In this document: positions 45,653 to 54,571 of the stretch, one piece after another
Layout of the letters: each line of letters begins with the position of its first letter
Position numbering within the stretch: the stretch's first letter is position 1
DNA from: an uncultured Actinomycetes bacterium
GTDB lineage: Bacteria > Actinomycetota > Acidimicrobiia > Acidimicrobiales > RAAP-2
Assembly (NCBI GenBank): GCA_903874965.1
Contig: CAIQUD010000054.1
Location: 37,601 to 101,600 of the forward strand
Length of the DNA stretch: 64,000 nucleotides
Direction of reading: 5' to 3'
Position numbers and translations under genes: made by a program
Notes under the pieces: model-generated
The model's input: the letters and a program-made list of their open reading frames with translations, nothing else
Told to the model about the DNA's origin: nothing
Databases searched by the model: none

Positions 45653-45699
45653 CCGTCGGGAATGTTTGAGCGGTATCGGCATTCTCTTCCCTGAACGAA

Positions 45700-46077
45700 T
45701 TGAGCGTTGACGTGAACCACAACCGTGAAGTCCGAGACGAGCTTCGGCAACCTGCACTCGACCTTCGAGCGCTCATTCCTGACGTCATTCGAGGTCAGGC
45801 CCAAGTCACGACAGCAGCTATGGCTCCCGGGGAACTTGATGCTGGCACCAAGGAACTTTTGGCGCTCGTGATTGCCATCACCAGAGAGTGCGATGGTTGC
45901 ATCGTTGCCCACGCAAGAGGAGCAGTCCGCCATCGCGTCACTCGTCAACAAGTTGCCGAAGCGATTGGTGTCGCGATTGCGATGAACGGGGGTCCAGGCA
46001 CGGTTTGGGGACCTCGAGCACTCCGTTCGTATGACGAAGCCATTGCCGATCGCTCTCAACCAACGGCATCCGCATAA
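45700..46077 (+). CDS. Carboxymuconolactone decarboxylase/AhpD-like protein
   Basis: A 125-residue helical protein with the AhpD core ELLALVIAITRECDGCIVAH: the CxxC pair and the following His make the peroxidase relay of AhpD proteins. The C-terminal MNGGPGTVWGPRAL is common in the family. The TTG start at 45700 is uncertain; GTG at 45712 is an alternative. It would protect against peroxides, with unknown reductant. Confidence 0.83.
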   Translation: MSVDVNHNREVRDELRQPALDLRALIPDVIRGQAQVTTAAMAPGELDAGTKELLALVIAITRECDGCIVAHARGAVRHRVTRQQVAEAIGVAIAMNGGPGTVWGPRALRSYDEAIADRSQPTASA

Positions 46078-46172
46078 CGACGGTTAAACCTGCCTCGTTC
46101 TTGCGAGGATGAAGTGCTAGACCAACTGCAACCCTTATGGCCCGCTCAAGCGGATAATTGTTGAAAGAACGC

Positions 46173-49061
46173 ATGGAGAGAGTGACGTTGTCAAAGATTC
46201 GTCGGAGTACGCAGCGCAGGTTCATAGGACAACATCGGCGGACCCTTCTTGCAGGTGCGGTGATTCTTGGTTCAGTAATCCTGCCGGTTGTTGGCAGTGA
46301 CGTTGCCGGAGCCGCACCGACGTTGACGTCAATTACTTCACTGAAGTTCCACCCCACCTTTGGCGGAACGTCAGTCCATTCAGTTGTTCTGTCTAATGGT
46401 TCGATTGTGGTCGACAACAGTCGAGACGGCTCCGTGATCCAAATGAATGCCGACGGCACGAATCAGCGCGTGTGGGCTACAGGCCTTCTCGGCCTCGGGG
46501 GAATGGCGACCTACACCGTCCAGACGTCCCCCCTTCAGGAGTTCATCTACATCGCCCATGCCGGCAATGGCAACACCCAACTTGGGGGTGTGTACCGCTT
46601 CAATGCCGATGGCACTGGGCAGATCAATCTCTCTGATGCAGCAATCATCAATCCGCAAGATGTGGCGACTGATGCGACCGGGAATGTCTATGTTGCCGAT
46701 TCCGGGTCGCAAACGGCCGCCTCCCAACTCTTCCAACTGACCTTTTCAAATAGTTGGGGTCTATCGTCTGTTGCGTCGCTTGCAAGCCAACAATTCCCAA
46801 GTTCCGCCTCGCTGAATTCGGTAACCGTTGATCCAGTGTCCGGCGACATCTTCGTCAGCGACCAATGGAACAGCTGGATTGACCGAGTCACGCTTCCAGG
46901 GCCAAACAACCAACCTCCGGCGACAATGAGCAACTGGGCTCGCACCTATCTTCCTGATGCCTTGACGATTTCCGGATCGAATCTCCTCATTGGCGATTCC
47001 TTGAATCAGCTTTACAATCCCCAGGTCAGATCACTTGCCCTCTCAAATGGTGCCGCAACAACACTGACCGATATGCCCCAGGGTGTTTACACCGACCTCA
47101 CCGTTGCACCATCTGGACTGGCGGGAGTTTCAGCTGGGTCGCTCTTCATTGGCGAGCAGTCTCTGGTGAACGATCCAGCCAATCCGGGCCAATGGACAGG
47201 GGAGGGTGTACTCCTTCATGCAAGCAGCGACGGCAGTAACCAAATCAAAATCGCAATCGGAAGTAATGCAGGCACCTCTCGATTCTCCGCTCTCGCGTGG
47301 GATGGGGCTACCGGGAAACTTCTTGTGGCCGACGAGTGGCTTGGCACTGTCTACGCTGAAAACGCTGACGGCTCGAATCCCGCAGCACTCATCACTGGTT
47401 GGTCCAATGACGGGCTCGACTACATCACCCACCTAGCCGTCGACGCGACCTCAGGAACTATTTTCGTTGGGTCACTAGACGGGACCGTCCGTTCCTTCAC
47501 CGCGAACGGTGGAACTGAGGCTCAGGGGACGCTCCTGACTGGAGGTCTCGTCCCGAGCGGCGTCACGGCAATGGCAGTTGTCGGCACCCAACTTCTTCTC
47601 GGGAATTACTCCGGAATCGTTGCAGCTCCTATTGGGAGCAACAATTTTGCGACGTGGGCATCACCAGGCGCTGTCTCCGCCATGACCCTCGCCACCGACG
47701 GACGCCTCTATGCCACGACGTCAGACTCAACGATGTGGTCATATGCCGCTGATGGTACGGACGGAAAGATGTTCACCCTTCCAAATAACTCAGTACCAAG
47801 GGCGATTTCGAGCGATGCACTAGGTCGAATCTTTATCACCGACTCCAGTTATGGACTCGTTGAGGCATCCTCATTGGGGATCACTCCCTTTGTTTTGGAC
47901 AACTCACAGAACTACCTTGGGACTGCAAATGACGCCTCAGGGCATGTCTTCGTCGCTGACTCTTTGGATGTCAACGCGTTGGCTATTGAGGCCCCTCCAA
48001 CGGTGACTTCGCTCGTCAGCGCAACCGGTACTTCGGGCGTGAACTCATCGATCACCATCAACGGCACTGGTTTGAGCAATGCCACTGTTGTTGACTGGCT
48101 GCAAAATGGTTCGGTTGCGTCGTGGAATCCGCCAAGCGCTGTTTCTGCTTCGCACCTCACCGTCTCGGTTCCGACCTATCTTGCGCCCGGCACCTACAAC
48201 ATTGTCGTCGTGACGCCAGGTGGACCTTCTGCATTGAGTAATAGTTCAGTCTTTACCGAACTCTCGGGTCCGCCGATTGTCAGTTCTGCATATCCAAGCA
48301 GCGGATCGATCAATGGTGGTACGTCCGTCACCCTTTACGGTCAGTACTTCAGTGGCGTCACCGCGGTCAGTTTTGGCGGCCGTCCTGCCACAGCTTTTAT
48401 CGTCAACTCTGGAAATTCGATCACCGCAGTTGCTCCAGCGTCGACGACCGGCGGAACGGTTGATATTCGAGTCACCTCGGCTCGGGGTACGTCAAGCATC
48501 GCCGCGTATGACCGCTTTACTTACACCGGACCATTGATTACCGCGGTGTCACCTTCCTTTGGTCGGAGTGTCGGTGGAGACCTTGTGACGATTACTGGTG
48601 TTGGTTTGAGTACCGTTACGCAGATTCGATTTGGAACGACAGCAGTTGGAGCAGGTGCGTTCACCGTGCAGACGTCGACGAAAATTGTCGTGAAATCACC
48701 TGCACATGGCGCTGGGTTCGTTCAACTGGTCGCCACAGGGCTTCAAGGATCTTCGGCGCTTTCGATCGCACCAACTCCACCCAATGGCTTCACGTATCAA
48801 GGTTTACCAACCGTGACGAAACTGCTCCCGAAGACGATTCCACACGGTTTTGCGAAAACGGTCGTGATCACTGGAACTGGTTTTCTTGGAGCTTCCAAGG
48901 TCATGGTCGGCACGGCCACTGCAACAATCAAGCCCGGCGGAACGTCAACCAGCATGACGATTCTCACGAAAGCACTCCCGAAGGGTTCCTACGGCGTGCT
49001 TGTCACGACAGCGTCAGGCACTTCGGTCAAAACCGTTGCATCGACACTGACAGTCTCGTAG
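46173..49061 (+). CDS. Large secreted protein: beta-propeller repeats plus four IPT/TIG domains
   Basis: A protein of about 962 residues. A basic start, a hydrophobic stretch (LLAGAVILGSVILPVVGS) and an Ala-rich cut site (VAGAAP) form a signal peptide. Residues about 50-600 contain NHL/SMP-30-like propeller repeats with forms such as GNVYVADSGSQ, GDIFVSDQWNS, GKLLVADEWLGTVY and GRIFITDSSYG. Then come four Ig-like IPT/TIG domains, the second to fourth beginning PIVSSAYPSSGSINGGTSV, PLITAVSPSFGRSVGGDLV and PTVTKLLPKTIPHG. No anchor is seen at the C-terminus. A surface or extracellular binding role is likely. ATG at 46173 is chosen; TTG at 46158 is possible. Confidence 0.85.
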   Translation: MERVTLSKIRRSTQRRFIGQHRRTLLAGAVILGSVILPVVGSDVAGAAPTLTSITSLKFHPTFGGTSVHSVVLSNGSIVVDNSRDGSVIQMNADGTNQRVWATGLLGLGGMATYTVQTSPLQEFIYIAHAGNGNTQLGGVYRFNADGTGQINLSDAAIINPQDVATDATGNVYVADSGSQTAASQLFQLTFSNSWGLSSVASLASQQFPSSASLNSVTVDPVSGDIFVSDQWNSWIDRVTLPGPNNQPPATMSNWARTYLPDALTISGSNLLIGDSLNQLYNPQVRSLALSNGAATTLTDMPQGVYTDLTVAPSGLAGVSAGSLFIGEQSLVNDPANPGQWTGEGVLLHASSDGSNQIKIAIGSNAGTSRFSALAWDGATGKLLVADEWLGTVYAENADGSNPAALITGWSNDGLDYITHLAVDATSGTIFVGSLDGTVRSFTANGGTEAQGTLLTGGLVPSGVTAMAVVGTQLLLGNYSGIVAAPIGSNNFATWASPGAVSAMTLATDGRLYATTSDSTMWSYAADGTDGKMFTLPNNSVPRAISSDALGRIFITDSSYGLVEASSLGITPFVLDNSQNYLGTANDASGHVFVADSLDVNALAIEAPPTVTSLVSATGTSGVNSSITINGTGLSNATVVDWLQNGSVASWNPPSAVSASHLTVSVPTYLAPGTYNIVVVTPGGPSALSNSSVFTELSGPPIVSSAYPSSGSINGGTSVTLYGQYFSGVTAVSFGGRPATAFIVNSGNSITAVAPASTTGGTVDIRVTSARGTSSIAAYDRFTYTGPLITAVSPSFGRSVGGDLVTITGVGLSTVTQIRFGTTAVGAGAFTVQTSTKIVVKSPAHGAGFVQLVATGLQGSSALSIAPTPPNGFTYQGLPTVTKLLPKTIPHGFAKTVVITGTGFLGASKVMVGTATATIKPGGTSTSMTILTKALPKGSYGVLVTTASGTSVKTVASTLTVS

Positions 49062-49142
49062 CGAGCAATCGCCGAAGCGGCCGTGTCGCACGAGGCAACA
49101 GTGGAAACGCGGCTTGCAGGTATTCAGACCTAGGCTTCGCGT

Positions 49143-49604
49143 ATGCGCGCATCGGTCAACCTTCATATGAATACCTCGCCTGAAAAGGTATGGGGCCTCG
49201 TCAGCGACATCACCAAAATGGGTGAATACAGCCCAGAAGTGGTCGAAGCCGAGTGGCTCGGCGGAGCAACCGGTCCTGCCGTTGGCGCGCTCTACCGAGG
49301 CCATGTGAAGCGCAATGAGAACTGGCCCGTCCTTTACTGGACGACGTGCAAAGTTACCGAGTGTGTTCCTGGTCAAGTCTTTGAGTTCGCCGTCATGATG
49401 GGCGACAAGGCCGTCAACACCTGGCGTTACGAGTTCAAGGCGTCGCCGTCCGGTGGAACTGATGTCACCGAATCATTCGACATGGGCGACAGTCTTCTCA
49501 CCAAGTTGTGGCGTCCCATTGGTGGTGCTCTCCGAGAGCGACGAAACGCCCGTGACATGCTCCGAACTCTTGAAAACGTCAAGAAAGTTGCTGAACGCCC
49601 GTAG
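49143..49604 (+). CDS. SRPBCC family protein
   Basis: A 153-residue START-like protein: VNLHMNTSPEKVWGLVSDIT with KMGEYSPEVVEAEWLGGATG, a middle strand region ending TWRYEF, and a last helix RRNARDMLRTLENVKKVAE. This is the dominant actinobacterial cyclase/dehydrase pattern. TAGGCT at 49131-49136 precedes the ATG by six bases, indicating its own leaderless promoter. Ligand unknown. Confidence 0.83.
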   Translation: MRASVNLHMNTSPEKVWGLVSDITKMGEYSPEVVEAEWLGGATGPAVGALYRGHVKRNENWPVLYWTTCKVTECVPGQVFEFAVMMGDKAVNTWRYEFKASPSGGTDVTESFDMGDSLLTKLWRPIGGALRERRNARDMLRTLENVKKVAERP

Positions 49605-49657
49605 ACCTCAATCCTCTTCGGCGTTGCCGCAATGGTGCCTGAAGAGATCTTCGAGGG

Positions 49658-50221
49658 TTACTTCAGCGGCATGCCGGTAGTTCCTGAAACCACCGGATGC
49701 ACTTCGATTGGCGAGCATCCCGGCATGACTGCCTCGACCGTGACGGACTCCATCGCATTTGGTGGAGTGACGAGCAACCGTGGATACGACGGACAAGTGG
49801 TGTTGTTCCCACTTGGCACGTCCGTCCCTTCGACGATGGCAGATGCCGACTGACCATGAGCAAGCGTGACCAGTTGCGGAGTTGGTACGCCAACGAGGTA
49901 CCCGCTGAGGGTCCGAATCGCTTGGACTGCTTGAGCTCCAGATGACGTGAGCGCTGCCACACCTGGATACCCCACTTCAACACATGGACTCGAGGACGTG
50001 TTCGTGAAAATGAGCACCACTCCGATATGCCCCATTCCAGAATTGCTCGACGTCGAAATGGAGAGTTGGCTCGTCGAACAAGTGGCAACTGTGACCGCCA
50101 ACGTTGTGGTTGTCACACGTGACGTTGTCGTCGTTGAGACAGGAACCGTTCCTGAGTTCCCACAGGAGGAGAGGCCAATTGCTGCCACCGCGAGACCTGC
50201 GACCACGACGAATCTGCGCAT
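49658..50221 (-). CDS. DUF4232 lipoprotein
   Basis: A 187-residue exported lipoprotein. The signal sequence ends in the lipobox LSSC near residue 20; a Ser/Thr-rich stretch follows, then a DUF4232 beta-sandwich (GMGHIGVVLIFTNTSSSPC, VGYPGVAALTS), with two further cysteines that may pair. The ATG at 50221 has AGAGG upstream. Function of the domain is unknown. Confidence 0.85.
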   Translation of the reverse strand: MRRFVVVAGLAVAAIGLSSCGNSGTVPVSTTTTSRVTTTTLAVTVATCSTSQLSISTSSNSGMGHIGVVLIFTNTSSSPCVEVGYPGVAALTSSGAQAVQAIRTLSGYLVGVPTPQLVTLAHGQSASAIVEGTDVPSGNNTTCPSYPRLLVTPPNAMESVTVEAVMPGCSPIEVHPVVSGTTGMPLK

Positions 50222-50453
50222 GTCATTGTCCTCTGTTCCCTTCCGACCGTAGCAGGCATCGGCTTGGAGAACTCAGGCCATTTCTCAAACTTCAACCTTC
50301 TGGATCGGTCATTTCTCGATCTCGGGTGAGATGGTTGTTCAAGGGGGAATTCAAATACCGTTGCGTCCAAATATTGGTTCTAGTTCCCACGAGGAAATTG
50401 GAGTCCAGAAAAAGCTAGCCGGCAGATCGTCCAAGGTCTCCTACTCGGAGCAG

Positions 50454-51005
50454 CTACCGACCCAATTCTCGGGTTTCGTCGCGACCTCGCTCATCCAACA
50501 TCTCCAGGAGCATGAAATGAACCTTCGGAAGAATCAGTCGTTGAGGGTAGTACTGCTCCAATAATTCGAGTCCTTCTTCGGCAGTGGTGAATCCGCACAG
50601 ATTGTAGAGAAATCGAATGTCATCCTGATCACGTTCTGTTCGCGATGCCAATAATTTCATTGCCAGAAGGAAGCGAGGCGAGGCGGCCGCGACGCTAAGA
50701 AACGTCCCTTCAAACACCGCAATGCGGTCAGGGTCTTCCCCAGGAATAAACGCCTTTACGCCGTCATTCAACCAATCGAACTCAAGTCCCAAGTCGCGAC
50801 CCACCTTCTTGGCGACCTCCCGAACAACGTCCGAAGGCGCAAAGACGGCATCAACATCAACCGTCGAACGTCGTGCATCGTATGCGATCGCCATTGCGGC
50901 ACCCCCGACAACGAAGAGTTCCGCTCGAACCCCTCGCCGGGCCAATTCCTCATCCATGGCGTTGAGTGCTTCGAGCAATTCCTGTCGTCCAAGGCTCCGC
51001 TTCAT
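50454..51005 (-). CDS. Nucleotidyltransferase-fold protein (DUF6036-like), likely toxin of a two-gene module
   Basis: A 183-residue protein with the minimal nucleotidyltransferase motifs: FVVGGAAMAIAYDARRSTVD with GG, then VDAVF giving the D-x-D metal pair, followed by a helical part (SPRFLLAMKLLASRTERDQD) with the conserved Lys and Asp. AbiEii and MenT toxins share this build. Its ATG overlaps the stop of the upstream gene by four bases, which is the usual order of antitoxin then toxin. That it is a toxin is inferred; no experiment is known to me for this pair. Confidence 0.78.
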   Translation of the reverse strand: MKRSLGRQELLEALNAMDEELARRGVRAELFVVGGAAMAIAYDARRSTVDVDAVFAPSDVVREVAKKVGRDLGLEFDWLNDGVKAFIPGEDPDRIAVFEGTFLSVAAASPRFLLAMKLLASRTERDQDDIRFLYNLCGFTTAEEGLELLEQYYPQRLILPKVHFMLLEMLDERGRDETRELGR

Positions 51006-51394
51006 GCGTAGGTGAGCGCTCCACTATTTATGAAGACGCCACGCCGAGCGAAAGAGATCGGTGAACTTGCCAAAGCGTCAGCTTCGAGTCCTCGAAGGTT
51101 GGCAATGAACCAGAACTCGTCAAGAAATCGCGATTCATCTTCAACCCAAACTGGTGGAACCACTTGTCGAACTGCACACGAGTACTCGACCAATGCTGCC
51201 AGGAGAGCATCAAATCGACAACTTCCTGTTGGCCCTGGTTCAGAAGAAACCATCGCATCCCGAACCTCCAAGGTCGAGACGTCATACCGCTCGACAATGC
51301 GAAAAGCCAGACGAATGGCCATCGCCTGATCGCCTTCCTCGAGACACTTGGCAATTTCAGCCGCAATTTCGCTAACGGTTGACTCGGTCCACAT
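51002..51394 (-). CDS. Partner of the nucleotidyltransferase, putative antitoxin
   Basis: A 130-residue helical protein without recognisable DNA-binding motif. The N-terminal half is acidic (ESTVSEIAAEIAKCLEEGDQ); the C-terminal part DEFWFIANLRGLEADALASS is hydrophobic. The ATG at 51394 is six bases after TAGGAT (51401-51406, minus strand), consistent with a leaderless two-gene mRNA. Function is guessed from coupling with the nucleotidyltransferase. Confidence 0.68.
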   Translation of the reverse strand: MWTESTVSEIAAEIAKCLEEGDQAMAIRLAFRIVERYDVSTLEVRDAMVSSEPGPTGSCRFDALLAALVEYSCAVRQVVPPVWVEDESRFLDEFWFIANLRGLEADALASSPISFARRGVFINSGALTYA

Positions 51395-51497
51395 GGTCAA
51401 ATCCTACGGCAGCCTTGTCACATCGCAAGGTTCAGAGGTGCTCGAAAGTGCGAGAGGGCTTCCCCAACCCAGCCTCCCAAGGTTACTATTCACCGCA

Positions 51498-51569
51498 CTA
51501 CTTCAGCAGGTGCTTACTGATGACAATTCGCTGGACCTCGTTCGTGCCCTCATAGATTTGACTGGATGG
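51498..51569 (-). pseudogene. Remnant of an acyl-CoA dehydrogenase C-terminus
   Basis: Translation from 51569 down to a TAG at 51498 gives 23 residues containing QIYEGTNEVQRIVISKHLL, the conserved last helix of acyl-CoA dehydrogenases. The frame is closed by a stop directly upstream and no start or core is present. The intact gene at 53394 ends with the same motif, but the bases agree only about three in four, so this is the tail of another, lost paralogue. Confidence 0.82.
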
Positions 51570-51627
51570 TCAAAATGCCGTTCGTCAAGATGACGACTCC
51601 GGCGTCAATGACTCGTAGGAACGCTCT

Positions 51628-52887
51628 CTAGAGGTAATCCTCGAAAGCAAATGAGTTCAGGATCTGCCGTTCTCGGAGTTGTGCTGCCTCGGTCGCGTTG
51701 AGACAAGCTTCTTCAGCAGCACTCAACCACTGAGTCTCAATGACGTCAATCTGGTGGTCGATGATTTCCCTTGCGTCTGCCTCAGTGAGCAAGAACTCGT
51801 GCGCGGACGCGACACAGGTTGCAAATTGGCTTCGCCGGCTCGCTCGGCTGAGCGGGTCCACCTCTCGCCCAATGGCCATTGCTTGGGCTGCTTGGCCACC
51901 TGATCTTGGTTGTGGACAGATGTCATACGCAGGTGTGAGGGTCAGGGACTCACCGTTCCAAAAGGCGGCATGGTTTCGAGCATGATCATCGGTGTTGCTG
52001 ACGCAGATGTTGAAAACAATGCGACCGAACAGTTCGCGAAGTGTCGCTACAGGTTGCTCAAAGCGAACGCGAATGACGTCGGCGAGTGCTGGGTACGTGG
52101 CATATCGACCCATCATCTCGTCGAGTTCAAGCATGGTCAGCGCCGAGACCATCAAGGTTCGTTGGCCCAAGAAATCGGTTCGATCAAATCGCTCAACCAG
52201 CAGCACGTCTTTGCCGACAGAACTCACGACGGTTGACTTGGCAACGTCGAGCCCCACGCGACGAGCCAGAGCCATAGCAACCCCCTCAGCCTTTACCACG
52301 GGGAACTGGTCTGTCGTCGACGAAAACTTCGCAATGAGTCCCCGATTTCCATCGGCCAGCAGAGCCTTTGGCCGTGCGCCGCCAATTGCAGATCCTTGGA
52401 AGAGCGCCTCGTCAAGTTCTGGCGAGAAAGGCTCGCCGGCTTCAAGGCGCGCTGCTGCCTCCATCAACTCTTCGAGGCTGCCCCCGGCCGTGCGCGGAAC
52501 GTACAGGTCTGCACGAGCCTGGAAGTCCAAGCCGCCGATGCGGTCTGAACCCGACTCGAGGAGGTAGGTGAGGTCGTGGAGCTCGAACGCACCTTGGCTG
52601 CCAGCTCCAAAGCGCCGGTAATCAATGACTCGACGACCCCAAGAGTCCGGTGCACCATCGGTGATGCACCCGGCAATTCTGAGGCTCTCGAGCGGCGCGA
52701 TCTGCCCGCTTCGGAGAGGAAGTTCCGGCAAGTACAGCGGGATTGCATCAGGTCTACTTCGGTAGCTGGCGCCATAGGTGAACGAGGTGGACTGCCCCTC
52801 GGCGGTCAGCACGCCTGCAACGACTGGCTCGGTCGCGCCTGGCAACCACACCCACACGTAAACGTTGGGTGTCCCGTTAGAAGGCAT
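51628..52887 (-). CDS. hipA: HipA-family serine/threonine kinase toxin
   Basis: A 419-residue HipA-like kinase. The N-terminal couple_hipA part is followed by the kinase core with IGGARPKALL (Gly-rich loop region), FSSTTDQFPVVKAEGVAMAL, LLVERFDRT, the catalytic loop SNTDDHARNHAAF with the Asp, and the metal Asp in YDICPQ. HipA kinases halt growth by phosphorylating targets such as glutamyl-tRNA synthetase. It overlaps hipB by 11 bases. Confidence 0.93.
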   Translation of the reverse strand: MPSNGTPNVYVWVWLPGATEPVVAGVLTAEGQSTSFTYGASYRSRPDAIPLYLPELPLRSGQIAPLESLRIAGCITDGAPDSWGRRVIDYRRFGAGSQGAFELHDLTYLLESGSDRIGGLDFQARADLYVPRTAGGSLEELMEAAARLEAGEPFSPELDEALFQGSAIGGARPKALLADGNRGLIAKFSSTTDQFPVVKAEGVAMALARRVGLDVAKSTVVSSVGKDVLLVERFDRTDFLGQRTLMVSALTMLELDEMMGRYATYPALADVIRVRFEQPVATLRELFGRIVFNICVSNTDDHARNHAAFWNGESLTLTPAYDICPQPRSGGQAAQAMAIGREVDPLSRASRRSQFATCVASAHEFLLTEADAREIIDHQIDVIETQWLSAAEEACLNATEAAQLRERQILNSFAFEDYL

Positions 52888-53209
52888 CGCTGATCACCTT
52901 GTGACGTGAACGCACGCGCTCTGGGATGAGTGCCAGCTGTTGTTCAGCTTGGACCAAGATGCGTCGAAGTTCGCGGTGGTCTGGAGTGAAGAGAGGAACA
53001 CCAAGGAGCGTTGCGACTTCGAAAACTGAACCGATGACGACTGAGGAATCGCCCCTCTCGATCTTGCGAAGGGTGATGACGGAAATCCCTGCGCGCTCAG
53101 CCAAGTTCGCTGCCGTCCAGCGTCGCTCCCTTCGGGCAAGAGCAATTTGAGCTCCAAGGACACGTATGGCGTCGAGCGTCTGGGGGTGATGGGCGTGCGG
53201 CTTGCGCAT
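52877..53209 (-). CDS. hipB: HipB-like antitoxin and autorepressor
   Basis: A 110-residue protein with a Cro/C1-type helix-turn-helix: RRERRWTAANLAERAGISVI then TLRKIERGDSSV, followed by VFEVATLLGVPLF. It should bind HipA and the promoter of the pair. The ATG follows CAGGAG at good spacing. The C-terminal tail is basic (PERVRSRHKVIS). Confidence 0.9.
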   Translation of the reverse strand: MRKPHAHHPQTLDAIRVLGAQIALARRERRWTAANLAERAGISVITLRKIERGDSSVVIGSVFEVATLLGVPLFTPDHRELRRILVQAEQQLALIPERVRSRHKVISDAF

Positions 53210-53235
53210 AAATCTCCTGAGAACAAGCCTTAGAG

Positions 53236-53272
53236 TATCACTTAGATGCTTAAATGATTTTTAACTATCACT
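53236..53272 (-). promoter_or_regulatory. hipBA promoter with two direct AGTGATA repeats
   Basis: An AT-rich stretch upstream of hipB contains AGTGATA twice on the minus strand (53236-53242 and 53266-53272), exactly 30 bases apart, about three helical turns. Between them lie TTAAAA and TTTAAG, possible promoter parts. The repeats are likely HipB binding sites; this is inferred from position. Confidence 0.5.
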
Positions 53273-53393
53273 GCCGAGTTCGAGAGTTGCGTGGATGTTC
53301 CCAAGAATTCGTTAGTGGGGACATCTTTGGCGAGGGCTCAATCCTGGGCCTCGATGGGCGACCAGAGAAGGCCATTCCTCTCATTCGACGTTG

Positions 53394-54542
53394 TTAGCCA
53401 AGGAGTCGCTTGGAAATGACCACTCGCTGGACCTGGTTCGTGCCTTCGTAAATTTGGGTGATCTTCGCATCACGGAGGTAGCGCTCGACCGGGAAGTCCT
53501 TGGTGTAGCCATACCCGCCGAGGAGTTGTACGGCGTCGATGGTCACCTGCATTGCGGTGTCGGATGCAAATGCCTTGGCCATCGCGCCGAACATGGTGAG
53601 TTGACCATCAGGATCGGAATCAACCATGGCGCAGGCGCGGTAGACAAGTGCTCTTGCTGCTTCGGTCTTGATCGCCATATCCGCCAACATGAACCTGAGC
53701 CCCTGCAGTTCTGAGATCGGTCCGCCGAACGCCTTTCGAGTCTTCATGTACTGCGCGGCATATTCGGTGGCACCCTGAGCGATTCCGACGGCTTGGGCTC
53801 CAATCGTCGGGCGAGACCGGTCGAGGGTGTGCATGGCGATCGTGAAGCCTTGGCCTTCCTCGCCAATCAAGTGACTCTTTGGAACTCGCACGTTGTCAAA
53901 GACAATCTCGCCCGTCGGACTTGCGCGAAGTCCGAGCTTGTCTTCGAGCTTCGGGACCTGGACGCCCCAGTCCTTCTCAACAAGAAAACAGGAGATTCCT
54001 CGACTTCCAGCCGCCATATCCGTCTTCGCAAACACGGTATAGGTGTCGGAGATCCCGGCATTGGTGATCCAGTACTTCGAACCATTCAAGATGTAATCGT
54101 CACCGTCTCGGTCCGCCCGGCAACGCATTGAAGCAACATCGGATCCAGCATCTGCTTCAGAGAGGCAGTAGCTCCCTTGGAAATCGCCACTGGCAATCTT
54201 CGGAAGATACGTGCTCTTCAGCTCCTCAGAGCCAAAGTTCATCACCGGCAACATCCCAAGTTTTGAAATCAGCATCGTCACGGCGGTTGAGGCACAGTGC
54301 CGGGAGATCTCTTCGGTGGCGATTGCTTGAATCACCATGTCCGCGCCCTGGCCGCCGTAGGCCTCAGGGATGCCAAGACCACAAAGGTCGGCATCCTTCA
54401 AGGCATTGAAGGACGCCCAAGGGTAGGTTGCGGTTCGGTCGGCCTCATCAGCGTGGGGAGCAATCTTCTCGTCGGAGAAGGCGCGCATCATCGCCTGAAA
54501 ACTGCGCTGGGTATCCGTAAGGTTGAAGGAGGACTCGGTCAT
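53394..54542 (-). CDS. Acyl-CoA dehydrogenase, short-chain (butyryl-CoA dehydrogenase/FadE25-like)
   Basis: A 382-residue acyl-CoA dehydrogenase with full motifs: YCLSEADAGSDVASMR, LNGSKYWITNAGISDTYTVF, the active-site region DRSRPTIGAQAVGIAQGA, YMKTRKAFGGPISELQGLRF, QLLGGYGYTKDFPVERYLRD with the usual spacing of the catalytic Glu seven residues before IYEGTNQVQ? not checked by alignment. TACATT at 54549-54554 is six bases before the ATG, so leaderless. Together with the thiolases here it indicates active fatty acid oxidation. Confidence 0.92.
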   Translation of the reverse strand: MTESSFNLTDTQRSFQAMMRAFSDEKIAPHADEADRTATYPWASFNALKDADLCGLGIPEAYGGQGADMVIQAIATEEISRHCASTAVTMLISKLGMLPVMNFGSEELKSTYLPKIASGDFQGSYCLSEADAGSDVASMRCRADRDGDDYILNGSKYWITNAGISDTYTVFAKTDMAAGSRGISCFLVEKDWGVQVPKLEDKLGLRASPTGEIVFDNVRVPKSHLIGEEGQGFTIAMHTLDRSRPTIGAQAVGIAQGATEYAAQYMKTRKAFGGPISELQGLRFMLADMAIKTEAARALVYRACAMVDSDPDGQLTMFGAMAKAFASDTAMQVTIDAVQLLGGYGYTKDFPVERYLRDAKITQIYEGTNQVQRVVISKRLLG

Positions 54543-54571
54543 CTGACCAATGTACCCACCAGGGCTTTGCC

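Noticed and set aside
51498..53460. Recent duplication of the acyl-CoA dehydrogenase end by insertion of hipBA
   Set aside because: The two tails agree only about three bases in four, so they are old paralogues rather than target duplications of an insertion.
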